Origin: Candidatus Woesearchaeota archaeon
GTDB taxonomy: Archaea; Nanoarchaeota; Nanoarchaeia; Woesearchaeales; JAGVZT01
Assembly (NCBI GenBank): GCA_017608295.1
Contig: JAFCGF010000017.1
Span: 1 to 40,272 of the forward strand
DNA: 40,272 nt
Direction: 5' to 3'
Made by a program: the position numbers and the translations under genes. The notes beneath the pieces were generated by a model that saw nothing but the letters and a program-made list of their open reading frames with translations, had not been told where the DNA came from and did no database searches. Positions 20,624 to 28,527 of this stretch are shown here, piece after piece. Every line of letters starts with the position of its first letter. Position 1 is the stretch's first letter.

Positions 20624-20888
20624 GGTTGTAATAATTATGCAGTTCATTCTGTTTTGTGTGTTGTGTTTTATTTGCAATGTAATAATGGACGTGCCGTATG
20701 ACTGGGACGTAACGAATGAGATTGAAGCCAGGCTTAACCCGTCACGCAATGAGATGCATTTCTTAAGCAATCAGGTTTTTCTTTTACGCAAGGAATACGA
20801 TTTGCACACAGACACCATACACTATGGACGGGTGAATCTACTGGAAGATTCAGGGAACGGGCGAAGCCCGGACTATGGAGGGCGATAG
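20592..20888 (+). CDS. 98-residue membrane protein with hairpin-rich 3' end
   Basis: The product starts 'MRIKRIRQLFKVVIIMQFIL', with one membrane segment (about residues 12-32), then a helix ('EIEARLNPSRNEMHFLSNQV'). AAGGGGG precedes the ATG. The last 15 codons run through a cluster of hairpins (20858-20920), so the true protein may have been shorter before an insertion of that element. Function unknown. Confidence 0.55.
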   Translation: MRIKRIRQLFKVVIIMQFILFCVLCFICNVIMDVPYDWDVTNEIEARLNPSRNEMHFLSNQVFLLRKEYDLHTDTIHYGRVNLLEDSGNGRSPDYGGR

Positions 20889-20920
20889 CCCGACCTGCTT
20901 GCAGGCTGGGTAATCCAGCC
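20858..20920 (+). repeat. Cluster of four short hairpins (REP-like element)
   Basis: In 63 bases there are CGGGC-GAA-GCCCG (20858-20870), GGGC-GATA-GCCC (20880-20891), CCTGC-TT-GCAGG (20894-20905) and GGCTGG-GTAAT-CCAGCC (20904-20920). The element is much more G+C-rich than its flanks. It resembles bacterial REP/BIME palindromes. It could also slow or stop transcription from the early operon before the next promoter. Confidence 0.65.
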
Positions 20921-21029
20921 GTTATAATCATTGCTTATAGATATCTAATATTGACTACCTATCAGGTTATTAATTGAGACAGATAGATGGGCAAAAGTGT
21001 TATTGTTAACTACAATTGTTAAAGAATCC

Positions 21030-21059
21030 TTGACAAAGAAATAATTTACTTGCTATAAT
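21030..21059 (+). promoter_or_regulatory. Consensus sigma70 promoter upstream of packaging genes
   Basis: A perfect TTGACA (21030-21035) and a perfect TATAAT (21054-21059) are separated by 18 bases. Transcription should start near 21066, the first base of the only good start codon of the methyltransferase gene, so the mRNA would be leaderless. It is the strongest promoter seen in the window. Confidence 0.8.
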
Positions 21060-21065
21060 TTTGAC

Positions 21066-22250
21066 GTGAAACCAACGTCTAAAAAAATAGCGTGGCATAA
21101 CGAAAACCGTAAGATAAGCGATTTAATACCTGCAGCATATAATCCTCGTCAGACAACAGAGAAACAAGCGAAAGATTTAACTACATCCCTCGATAGATTT
21201 AACCTCGCGGATCCTATCATAATCAATTCCAACAATACAATCATCGGCGGCCATCAACGCATTAAGATATTACAACAGCAGGGTGTTACTGATGTTGACG
21301 TTCGCATCCCTGACAGATTGTTAGCTGCCGAGGAAGAGAAAGAGCTTAACCTCCGCCTAAACCGCAATCTCGGGCAGTGGGACATTGAACTGCTGGCAGA
21401 CTTTGACGCTGACATGCTTACTGATGTGGGTTTTGACTCGGCAGAGCTTGATAATATCTTTAAGGCGGAGCCCGATGAGAAGGACGACGAAGTGCCCGAC
21501 GTGCCAGAGGAGGCTGTCTCAAAGCTTGGTGACGTTTACCAGCTTGGGCAGCATCGGGTTATGTGCGGGGATTCGACAAAGGTTGAAGATGTTGAGAAAC
21601 TCATGGATGGTAAGAAATCTCAAATGATACATACCGATCCTCCGTACAATGTAGATTATGGTGTTTCGAAGAACCCCCGTCATAAAATAAGAACGATCGA
21701 GAATGACAAGCAAGATCCAGAGGAATGGGAAGAGTTTTGTAAGTCTTTATATAGCAATTTCTTATCATTCAATACCGGGGATATTTATATGTGGGGAGCG
21801 CCAAGCCCTGAAGGGATGAAAATGCGGTTGTGGCTCGTTGAGGTGGGATGTCATTGGTCTGCTACTATCATTTGGAAAAAACAACAGTTAGTGTTAAGCC
21901 CGGCAAAGTATCAGAGAATGTACGAACCGTGTTTTTATGGATGGTTTGATAAAAGCGGATTCAGTGGAGACAGAAAACAAACAGAGGTATGGGAAATAAA
22001 CAGACCGTTGAATTCAAAGTTACATCCTACGATGAAGCCTGTTGAGTTATGCAATCGAGCAATTCAGAATAGTTCTAAATGGAACGATATCGTCCTTGAC
22101 CTCTTCCTCGGCTCCGGCTCCACCCTCATCGCCTGCGAAAAAACGAACCGCATCTGCTACGGCATGGAGCTTGATCCGCATTATATTGACGTGATAATCA
22201 AGCGCTGGGAAGACTTTACAGGTCAAAAGGTGGTGAAAGTCAATGGGTAG
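21066..22250 (+). CDS. ParB-like nuclease/N6 (or N4) DNA methyltransferase fusion
   Basis: The 394-residue product starts at GTG with no room for a ribosome site. The N-terminal part (about residues 15-130) is a ParB/Spo0J-like domain ('ISDLIPAAYNPRQTTEKQAK', 'IIGGHQRIKIL', 'NLRLNRNLGQWD'). The C-terminal part is a beta-class methyltransferase with the catalytic DPPY (191-194) before the SAM-binding motif 'DLFLGSGSTLIACE' (from residue 345) and the end motif 'CYGMELDPHYIDVIIKRWED'. It probably modifies adenine (or N4-cytosine) in phage or host DNA. Such fusions are often placed just before phage terminases, as here. It overlaps the small terminase gene by eight bases. Confidence 0.88.
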   Translation: MKPTSKKIAWHNENRKISDLIPAAYNPRQTTEKQAKDLTTSLDRFNLADPIIINSNNTIIGGHQRIKILQQQGVTDVDVRIPDRLLAAEEEKELNLRLNRNLGQWDIELLADFDADMLTDVGFDSAELDNIFKAEPDEKDDEVPDVPEEAVSKLGDVYQLGQHRVMCGDSTKVEDVEKLMDGKKSQMIHTDPPYNVDYGVSKNPRHKIRTIENDKQDPEEWEEFCKSLYSNFLSFNTGDIYMWGAPSPEGMKMRLWLVEVGCHWSATIIWKKQQLVLSPAKYQRMYEPCFYGWFDKSGFSGDRKQTEVWEINRPLNSKLHPTMKPVELCNRAIQNSSKWNDIVLDLFLGSGSTLIACEKTNRICYGMELDPHYIDVIIKRWEDFTGQKVVKVNG

Positions 22251-22614
22251 AAAAAAAGGTATAATCGGAAAGCAGTTTACAGACGCGGTCATTGATGAAC
22301 TTGCCGTCAAGCTCATCACATGGATTAAGATACCGAATAACTTCTGGCTTGGTAACTTTGCGGCAGAGAATGAGTTTCATCGTGGGCAGTTATCAGTTTT
22401 TGCCGAGAAGAATAAGAATTTTGCCAGTGCCTATAATCTCGCCTATCAAATCCAAGAAAATAAATTAGTTATGGGCGGGCTGTCAAAGAAGCTTGATGTA
22501 ACTATGGTTATTTTTTCCTTAAAGAACGTTGCAGGCTGGCGTGATAAGCATGAGCATATGCATAAGGGCAATGTAACGTTTGCTAATTTAATCAAACTAT
22601 CTACAGAGAAATGA
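22243..22614 (+). CDS. Terminase small subunit (probable)
   Basis: The 123-residue helical protein has features of small terminases: 'FAAENEFHRGQLSVFAEKNK', 'FASAYNLAYQIQENKLV' and 'VTMVIFSLKNVAGWRDKHEH'. It overlaps the large terminase gene (ATGA) and follows the methyltransferase, the usual order. It would recognise the packaging site and hand DNA to the motor. Identification rests on position and the shared 'F.LKN..GWRDK' end. Confidence 0.72.
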   Translation: MGRKKGIIGKQFTDAVIDELAVKLITWIKIPNNFWLGNFAAENEFHRGQLSVFAEKNKNFASAYNLAYQIQENKLVMGGLSKKLDVTMVIFSLKNVAGWRDKHEHMHKGNVTFANLIKLSTEK

Positions 22615-24128
22615 TATCAAACATTACGAATGACGAGATTAAGGCTGCGAAGGTAATGCGTGAGAACTTTATAGCTCACCCAGAGGATTACTTTGTCAAC
22701 GTCCTCGGTGTCGACCGCCAGAACATCTGGCCTAAGATGCAAGAGATGATTAACGCCGTCCGAGACTATAAGAAAGTTGTGATCAAGGCGGGGCACAGTG
22801 TGTCAAAAACCTATACGATGTCTCGTCTTGCTATGTGGTTCCTGTATTGCTTCTACCCCTCGACGGTAATAACAACAGCTCCGTCACATCCGCAGGTAGA
22901 AGAGATTCTTTGGCGTGAGATTCGCAACGCTCATGCTGGAGCGAAGTTAACGCTTGGTGGCGTCGTCACGAAGACAAAAATCGATCTCCAAAATGAAACT
23001 GGACAAAAATGGTTTGCGTATGGCTTCGCCACTAAACCTGATACGGTGACAAAAGAGGCAACGAGGATGCAAGGGTTCCATAACGATAATGTTCTTGTCA
23101 TCTTTGACGAGGCCGCCGGTGTTGTGCGCGAGATATGGAACGCTGCAATGTCTTTACTGTCGTCGGGGAATGCGAAGTTTGTCGCTGTTGGAAATCCGAC
23201 GTCGCCTGTCGGAGAGTTCATCGAATGTTTTAAAGACCCCGCGTTTCATAAGGTTACGATTTCTGTTAAGGACACACCTAATTTTATTCAAGGGCGGGAA
23301 GTTATCGTCGGGTTATCGGGTCGAGAGTACGAGCAAGATGTCCGTGATAAGTTTGGCGAGAATTCAAACTATTACAAAGCCCGTGTTTCGGGAGAGATAC
23401 CAGATGAAGACCCTGACTCATTAATCCCCATATCCTGGATTGAAGCAGCCGAGGCAAGGGATATCCAGCCGATTAAATCGTATATCAAGCGGTTTATCAC
23501 GGTTGATGTCGGTGACGGTGGGGATGACCACGATGTGAATGTAGGACAGAAAGAGCAAGACCACGACGAGACAGTTATTAAGGCGTGGGAAAACAAGTTA
23601 GAGATTGACGAGCTGATTTTAAAGAATAAAAAGATAGAGGATTGTGAGCCGTATGTTTGGAGGATGTTACGTAAAATTAATGGAAACTGTATTATTGTTG
23701 ACGGGGACGGTATCGGTCGGGTCATGGTTAAGTTGTTGTCGGCGTCTAAAGATGCGAAGACGAAAATAATATCTTTTCAAGGCAGCTCGAAACTTGTGTA
23801 TAATAAAGATGATTTCGAGACACGGTATTCCGAGGGACATTGGCAGATGCGGTTGGATTTTGAGAGCGGGCTGATAGGTATCTCCAAAAACCCCGACCAG
23901 CGTCAAGAGATATCAGCTGTACGGCTGGTCAATCATCCTCGTGGATATATCACGATCGAGAAAAAAAAATATCTCAAGAAGCGGTTGGGACGCAGCCCTG
24001 GCAACAAAGACGCTATTATGATGATGAGTGCTGAGTATGACAACGTGCCGATTATCCGACGTAATCAAGGATGGGCGAGTTATAAGAACAACGACCAGCA
24101 TCAAAACACGTCAGCGATGGCGGCATGA
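22611..24128 (+). CDS. Terminase large subunit
   Basis: The 505-residue product has an ATPase domain with a P-loop at 60-67 ('AGHSVSKT'), the adenine-side region 'TVITTAPSHPQVEEILWREI' and Walker B 'NVLVIFDEAAGV' (D166, E167); 'FVAVGNPTSPVGEF' is the coupling motif. The C-terminal RNase H-like nuclease starts at 'RFITVDVGDGGDD' (D299) and includes 'CIIVDGDGIGRVMV' and 'KDAIMMMSAEYD'. It pumps DNA into the prohead and cuts it. The P-loop has Ser where similar terminases have Gly (usually GHGVGKT). The product is full length. Confidence 0.93.
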   Translation: MISNITNDEIKAAKVMRENFIAHPEDYFVNVLGVDRQNIWPKMQEMINAVRDYKKVVIKAGHSVSKTYTMSRLAMWFLYCFYPSTVITTAPSHPQVEEILWREIRNAHAGAKLTLGGVVTKTKIDLQNETGQKWFAYGFATKPDTVTKEATRMQGFHNDNVLVIFDEAAGVVREIWNAAMSLLSSGNAKFVAVGNPTSPVGEFIECFKDPAFHKVTISVKDTPNFIQGREVIVGLSGREYEQDVRDKFGENSNYYKARVSGEIPDEDPDSLIPISWIEAAEARDIQPIKSYIKRFITVDVGDGGDDHDVNVGQKEQDHDETVIKAWENKLEIDELILKNKKIEDCEPYVWRMLRKINGNCIIVDGDGIGRVMVKLLSASKDAKTKIISFQGSSKLVYNKDDFETRYSEGHWQMRLDFESGLIGISKNPDQRQEISAVRLVNHPRGYITIEKKKYLKKRLGRSPGNKDAIMMMSAEYDNVPIIRRNQGWASYKNNDQHQNTSAMAA

Positions 24129-24137
24129 GGGGGATAA

Positions 24138-24323
24138 ATGTTAAAGTCTGAGGCAAGAATAACCGATCGTTTCAGGAAGAGAAATAATTTTTATATGCTA
24201 TGTAAAAGAAAACTTAAATTGTTGACAGAGATTGCTAAAGATGCGACAACGGAGCATCCACATACTCAAGAAAAAGCTCGGAGAAGGAAACAAATCGAGA
24301 GAGGTATATTGAAAATTAGTTAG
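24138..24323 (+). CDS. 61-residue basic hypothetical protein
   Basis: The product starts 'MLKSEARITDRFRKRNNFYM' and is rich in Arg and Lys ('QEKARRRKQIERGILK'), suggesting nucleic-acid contact. GAGGGGG precedes the ATG. It is the first of several small genes between terminase and portal. Confidence 0.55.
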   Translation: MLKSEARITDRFRKRNNFYMLCKRKLKLLTEIAKDATTEHPHTQEKARRRKQIERGILKIS

Positions 24324-24333
24324 GGGGTGTCAC

Positions 24334-24477
24334 ATGGAAGGTTGGCACGAATATTTTGAAAGGGAGAATGAGGGGGAGGATGAAGCAAAAGAGATTGCGG
24401 CGAAAATAAGCAGAATGGTCAACTTTTTAGACATGAATGTCAGGAGATTAATCGGAAAGGTAAGGCACAATGATTGA
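24334..24477 (+). CDS. 47-residue acidic hypothetical protein
   Basis: The ORF starts 'MEGWHEYFERENEGEDEAKE', acidic in its first half and basic in its second ('MNVRRLIGKVRHND'). GGGGG precedes the ATG and the end overlaps the next start. No family recognised. Confidence 0.5.
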   Translation: MEGWHEYFERENEGEDEAKEIAAKISRMVNFLDMNVRRLIGKVRHND

Positions 24478-24685
24478 TTGGTTGCGTAGATATCAACGTT
24501 ATCCTAATTTACGTCGGGGAATATTGAGACCTATTTACCAGGACTCCTGTCGGGTGTACGGAGATGAAGTTAATCTTAGAATTAATGGTATTGACCACAT
24601 GATATCGCAGTTTCAGGCGATGTGGCTCAAGGATTACTGGGAAAAAATATTTACGTCGACCACCCTCAAAAGGCTTACTTCATGA
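24470..24685 (+). CDS. 71-residue hypothetical protein
   Basis: The product starts 'MIDWLRRYQRYPNLRRGILR' and has many Arg and aromatic residues. It overlaps both neighbours by a few bases. Function unknown. Confidence 0.5.
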   Translation: MIDWLRRYQRYPNLRRGILRPIYQDSCRVYGDEVNLRINGIDHMISQFQAMWLKDYWEKIFTSTTLKRLTS

Positions 24686-25023
24686 AACGAGACCTAAAAT
24701 TCGACGAGGAACGGCAGTTTGAGAAAGACTCTACGGCTGGCGTAGACCTCCCACATGAAATATTAAAGCTCTACCGCCTGCGTCGATTAATATCAAAGGC
24801 TTGGATACCGCTGGGAATCAGCAGGGAAGAGGGCGCGGATATTTTAATCTGGGCTGTGGGTGAGGACGTGGCACATCTTAATTTTTTACTATGGCCAGAG
24901 CGCATCAAGGAAAACGTGGGGCTGACATTTGATATCAAGCAGGCGAAAATCATCGATGTGTTGCGGTTGGTGGCGGGTGTTTGGCAGAAGAAAAAAGTTA
25001 AACCTTATTATACGGGGGTGTAG
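24682..25023 (+). CDS. 113-residue hypothetical protein
   Basis: The product starts 'MKRDLKFDEERQFEKDSTAG' and contains the helical, hydrophobic 'ISREEGADILIWAVGEDVAH'. The start at the ATGA overlap with the preceding stop is preferred over an upstream in-frame ATG inside that gene. No family recognised; it stays within the pre-portal gene group. Confidence 0.6.
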   Translation: MKRDLKFDEERQFEKDSTAGVDLPHEILKLYRLRRLISKAWIPLGISREEGADILIWAVGEDVAHLNFLLWPERIKENVGLTFDIKQAKIIDVLRLVAGVWQKKKVKPYYTGV

Positions 25024-25024
25024 G

Positions 25025-25207
25025 ATGGGGGAAGAGTGTAAGCATGAAAAAGTAAGAATGGAAGAATATTCAACAAATGCATGTAATTGTGAAGTTTGTA
25101 AGAAACGTATTCCGCTGAATCAAGTTCTAAATACTTATTTTGAACGAACTGAAAAGCTCATGGATTTCCACAACCGTAAATACGGCGTACCAATGGAGGG
25201 ATTTTAA
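25025..25207 (+). CDS. 60-residue cysteine-rich (zinc-ribbon-like) protein
   Basis: The product starts 'MGEECKHEKVRMEEYSTNAC'. C5, H7, C20, C22 and C25 ('NACNCEVCKKRIP') could form a zinc site. Its stop overlaps the next ATG (TAATG). Function unknown. Confidence 0.6.
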   Translation: MGEECKHEKVRMEEYSTNACNCEVCKKRIPLNQVLNTYFERTEKLMDFHNRKYGVPMEGF

Positions 25208-25491
25208 TGTCAAAGAGATATCCCAGAATAATTTATGTTGACCTGACGGACAAAGACGAAGAGTACAGCTTCATTCTTCCCGTCGACACAAAGTCCTACA
25301 CGATTAAGACAAGAGGTGGAACGGCACTTAAACTCGCTTATGACCCCGACGGAATCACAAACGGAAACTATATTACTATACCGTCAGGGAACTCTGAGAC
25401 GGAAGATAATCTTTATCCTGAGGTGGCCTTAACGGTTTATGTCCAGTGCGAGAAAGACGCGGAAGTTTTGGAGGTTAAGAGGTGGCGATAG
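25207..25491 (+). CDS. 94-residue beta-rich virion-like protein
   Basis: The product starts 'MSKRYPRIIYVDLTDKDEEY' and goes on with 'FILPVDTKSYTIKTRGGTAL' and 'LTVYVQCEKDAEVLEVKRWR'. The strand-rich pattern and 'YVQ...VLEV..W' end are typical of small jelly-roll proteins found near phage portals and may decorate the virion. The gene at 26081-26380 appears to be of the same general type. Confidence 0.55.
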   Translation: MSKRYPRIIYVDLTDKDEEYSFILPVDTKSYTIKTRGGTALKLAYDPDGITNGNYITIPSGNSETEDNLYPEVALTVYVQCEKDAEVLEVKRWR

Positions 25492-26084
25492 TTCGACTAT
25501 TTGACAAAGACGGTAATGAGTATGGTTTATCAGCTGATTTCAAAAAGGTTTATGTCCCTCAGTACGTTTTGACGAAAGAGGAGATCGAGACTACAAAGTT
25601 TATTACCGTCGAGGAAGAGACAACAAAGTTTAAGGTGCGGGAAGTATCAACGACGAGATATGTTGAGCGGACAGAACCGACGATAAAATATATCTTAAAA
25701 GAGGTTGAGGTTGAGAAACCCGTTATCCGTCGGGTTAATCTTGATGTGCCCAATAAGGCATCGATTGAAATAATCAAGGACGCTGTCGATATCATCGTTC
25801 AATGTATTAAGATTATCCCCGACTTAATCAAGAATTTGCATTTGTTATTTGACTGTGCTAAAGATATCCCGAAGATACGGCAGGAATTTATTGCTATGAA
25901 AAGAATGATAGAAGGGTATCAACGCCCAGTGTTTCGGGATGTGGAAGTGGTGAATGCTGTACTGAAAGACAAGATTGTTCCTCGTCCAGTATTTAAGGAT
26001 GTGGAAATTATTAACCCGATCATCAGGGATAAACCCATGACAATCGAAGAGGCTAAGAGAGCCAGTGAGCAGGTGACAGAATGA
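25482..26084 (+). CDS. 200-residue protein with 10- and 20-residue repeats
   Basis: The start is GTG, with GGAGG upstream. Residues 37-86 form five 10-residue repeats (TTKFITVEEE, TTKFKVREVS, TTRYVERTEP, TIKYILKEVE, VEKPVIRRVN). After a hydrophobic helical middle (about 90-145) come two 20-residue repeats (148-167 and 168-187, RPVFRDVEVVN.. and RPVFKDVEIIN..). Such strand repeats suit a fibrous trimer. It lies between two small beta-rich genes just before the portal, so a head or neck fibre is a guess. No known family comes to mind. Confidence 0.6.
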   Translation: MAIVRLFDKDGNEYGLSADFKKVYVPQYVLTKEEIETTKFITVEEETTKFKVREVSTTRYVERTEPTIKYILKEVEVEKPVIRRVNLDVPNKASIEIIKDAVDIIVQCIKIIPDLIKNLHLLFDCAKDIPKIRQEFIAMKRMIEGYQRPVFRDVEVVNAVLKDKIVPRPVFKDVEIINPIIRDKPMTIEEAKRASEQVTE

Positions 26085-26380
26085 TAAATTTTCTCGAATA
26101 CAATAATATCGGTGCGGTTGCATCCGAGGCAGCAATAAGCGTTGATGCGACTGCTGTCCCTTACACCGTGACCGCTGGAAAAAAGGGAGTAAGTTTTCAA
26201 AACGTCGGCAGTAAGGTTGCGTGGTACGGAGGTTCTAACGTTGCCCCTGCGTCAAACATTGGTAATAAGCTCTTTCAGAGCCAAGGGCTTGTTTATAAGG
26301 GCACGAGGAATACCTTTAAGGTTTATTTCCGATGTGCGGCAGGTGAATCCACAACGATAGGCGTGATTAACCATGACTGA
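26081..26380 (+). CDS. 99-residue beta-rich virion-like protein
   Basis: The product starts 'MINFLEYNNIGAVASEAAIS' and has 'GKKGVSFQNVGSKVAWYGGS' and 'STTIGVINHD', a pattern common in small structural proteins of phages and similar in style to the protein at 25207-25491. It overlaps the gene on each side. It may be a capsid decoration or neck protein; unproven. Confidence 0.55.
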   Translation: MINFLEYNNIGAVASEAAISVDATAVPYTVTAGKKGVSFQNVGSKVAWYGGSNVAPASNIGNKLFQSQGLVYKGTRNTFKVYFRCAAGESTTIGVINHD

Positions 26381-28175
26381 CAAACCAAAAGAAAAAGTTA
26401 TCGATAAACTACAGAAATGGTGGACGCTCGCCGAGGGAGCGCATCAGCCGTGGCTCGTTCAAGCCAGACAAGATTTAGATTTTTATATCGGCGGTGATCG
26501 TCAGTGGGATGCGAATGACCTATCAATATTGAGGGCGGAGAAACGTCCAGCGCTGACATATAACATGCTTTTCTCGCTTGTGAATTTAGTGTCTGGATAT
26601 CAACGTCAGAACCGTCAGGATATTACTATTTATAATCGTAAGGGCGGGACAAAAGAAATAGCAAATATTCTTTCGGAACTGATTAAACATATTCACGACG
26701 GATCGTACGGCGATTGGGAAACATCATTAATGTTTTTAATGGGGATCATAACTGGCAAGGGGTGGCTGGGACTTAACGTTGATTATGACGACGAGGTTAC
26801 TACAGGGGAGATTGTGATAGAAAACCTTTCACCGTTTAGGATTTACCCTGATCCTTTTTCGACGAAATATGATATGCGGGATGGACAGTTTATTTTTAAA
26901 ATTGCGTGGTTGCCGAAAGACCGCTTAAATTTAGCTTTTCCTGAGAAGAAAAACGAATTTGAAGGATTAGTTGTAAATGAAAAGGATAAAGAGCCGTTAC
27001 CGTTCACGGAAGGCGACAAGTATAAAGACTGGCCTGTTGAGGGCTCGTCAACGGAAGAAATAGACAAGTTTCGGTACCGTGTAAAAGAATGCTGGTGGAA
27101 AGATTTTGAGGAGCAGAAGTTTCTCGTCGGCATTGAGTCAGGTGTTGTTAAGCAGGTAGATTTTCCGAAAGCAAAGATTGACGCTATTCTTAGGCAATAC
27201 CCGACAATGCGTATAGTAAAACGTGTCCGTCCTGTTCTTAATTTAACGACTTATGTTGGTAACGTAGAAATCCAAAATATCAGAGATCCTCTGAACGGCG
27301 TAACGCAGTTTCCTATTATTCCATTTTTCAGCTATTGGGTGGAAAACCATCACTGGGGGGTTATCACGCAGTTAAAAGACCCACAGCGAGAGATCAATAA
27401 AAGGATATCGCAGGCATTGCATCATCTTAACCAGACGGCTAATTCTGGATATACCGCCGACGAGAACGCGACGGCTGATTGGGACGCGCTTGAAAACAAT
27501 ATCTCCAAGCCAGGATACATTAAGAAATTAAAGCCAGGGGCAAGGTTTGAGCGGGATACGCCTGCGCCGTTATCAGAGGGGCACATAAAACTTGCAGAAA
27601 CTGGGAAAGGTGCTGTGCGTGAGATATCTGGCGTTAATCCTGACTTAGCTGGGTTGCCAGAGGATAAGAACGTGTCCGGTATTCTGATGGCGCAACGCAG
27701 GAGCCAGGGGTTAATTACAATTGAGAGCGTCTTCGATAATATGCGTATGTCAAAGCAGATTTTAGGAACACGTCTTATTGAAATGATCCAGAAGACCGAC
27801 GTTTATACTAAGCAAGAAATATTGACAATGGTAATTGACGGGGATGTTAAAGAATTTCCTGTTAATATGCAGGCAAAACAGAACGCTGTGGGGGAAATTA
27901 AGAATGATCTAACGATAGGAAAATATAAGATTTCTGTCTCTGAGTCGAAGACCTCACCGACCGCAAGGACGCGAGATTTCGCCATGCTTATTGAGGCCGT
28001 CAGGGCAGGGTTGCCGATACCGCCAGAAGTACTTCTTAAGGCAAGTGATCTTCCATACAAGGAAGATATCATGCAGGCGATGGGTGCGGGAGCGCCGGCG
28101 CCAGGAGGGGCTCCAGGTGGAGCGCCGCCGCCGGCACCGAAACCAAGACCTGCGCCAGCTGGGGCGCCCAGATGA
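26373..28175 (+). CDS. Portal protein (P22-like)
   Basis: The 600-residue product has the P22-type portal plan: N-terminal 'RQDLDFYIGGDRQWDANDLS' and 'RPALTYNMLFSLVNLVSGYQ' followed by 'RQNRQDI', then 'ENLSPFRIYPDPFSTKYDMR', 'FPIIPFFSYWVENHHWGVIT', 'DPQREINKRISQALHHLNQT' and the 'NVSGILMAQRR' region. The last 30 residues are Gly, Pro and Ala only, unlike P22. It forms the dodecameric ring through which DNA enters and leaves. It lies after the terminase and before scaffold and capsid. Confidence 0.9.
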   Translation: MTDKPKEKVIDKLQKWWTLAEGAHQPWLVQARQDLDFYIGGDRQWDANDLSILRAEKRPALTYNMLFSLVNLVSGYQRQNRQDITIYNRKGGTKEIANILSELIKHIHDGSYGDWETSLMFLMGIITGKGWLGLNVDYDDEVTTGEIVIENLSPFRIYPDPFSTKYDMRDGQFIFKIAWLPKDRLNLAFPEKKNEFEGLVVNEKDKEPLPFTEGDKYKDWPVEGSSTEEIDKFRYRVKECWWKDFEEQKFLVGIESGVVKQVDFPKAKIDAILRQYPTMRIVKRVRPVLNLTTYVGNVEIQNIRDPLNGVTQFPIIPFFSYWVENHHWGVITQLKDPQREINKRISQALHHLNQTANSGYTADENATADWDALENNISKPGYIKKLKPGARFERDTPAPLSEGHIKLAETGKGAVREISGVNPDLAGLPEDKNVSGILMAQRRSQGLITIESVFDNMRMSKQILGTRLIEMIQKTDVYTKQEILTMVIDGDVKEFPVNMQAKQNAVGEIKNDLTIGKYKISVSESKTSPTARTRDFAMLIEAVRAGLPIPPEVLLKASDLPYKEDIMQAMGAGAPAPGGAPGGAPPPAPKPRPAPAGAPR

Positions 28176-28327
28176 AAAACTTTGAATGGACAATAAAATT
28201 AATTCAAGAATTAGCCGAGAGCCAATATACAGGCAAGATTGAGATTAATTTTTTTAAGGGCGGGATAACGAATGTTAACCGATTCGAAAGTATTAAGCCA
28301 CCCAAAAGCTTAGAAACGAAAGAGTAA
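28172..28327 (+). CDS. 51-residue DUF2292-like protein
   Basis: The ORF starts 'MKNFEWTIKLIQELAESQYT' and continues 'GKIEINFFKGGITNVNRFES'. This 'Y.GKI.I.F..G.I..V.R.ES' pattern matches small DUF2292-type proteins found in phages and some bacteria. The ATG overlaps the portal stop. Function unknown. Confidence 0.6.
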   Translation: MKNFEWTIKLIQELAESQYTGKIEINFFKGGITNVNRFESIKPPKSLETKE

Positions 28328-28369
28328 AACCACAATCTGAAAAATAGATAGGGACGCTGAGAAAACCTC

Positions 28370-28434
28370 AAGCCCGACATGTTTTAAAAGTTGAACATTT
28401 TGTTCAATAATTTAGACAGTCGGGCTTTTTTGTT
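28370..28434 (+). terminator. Intrinsic terminator after the portal operon
   Basis: AAGCCCGAC (28370-28378) pairs with GTCGGGCTT (28419-28427), followed by a T run with one G. The loop holds a second hairpin, TTGAAC-ATTTT-GTTCAA (28391-28407). Partial read-through could set the ratio of portal to capsid. Confidence 0.8.
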
Positions 28435-28440
28435 TTAAAT

Positions 28441-28527
28441 CCTCATAACGAGGCCACGCTTACCTTGTGAGCGTTTAATCACCAGGCAGATTACCGCACC
28501 TCTGCGGGCAGTTAAAAAGGAGGCAGT
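28441..28527 (+). promoter_or_regulatory. Structured 5' leader of the scaffold-capsid genes
   Basis: Three small hairpins follow one another: CCTC/GAGG (28441-28453), ACGCT/AGCGT (28456-28474) and CCGCA-CCTC-TGCGG (28494-28507). A strong AAGGAGG site and the scaffold ATG follow. No clear sigma70 promoter is visible between the terminator and the gene. The leader may stabilise the capsid mRNA or regulate it. Confidence 0.5.
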
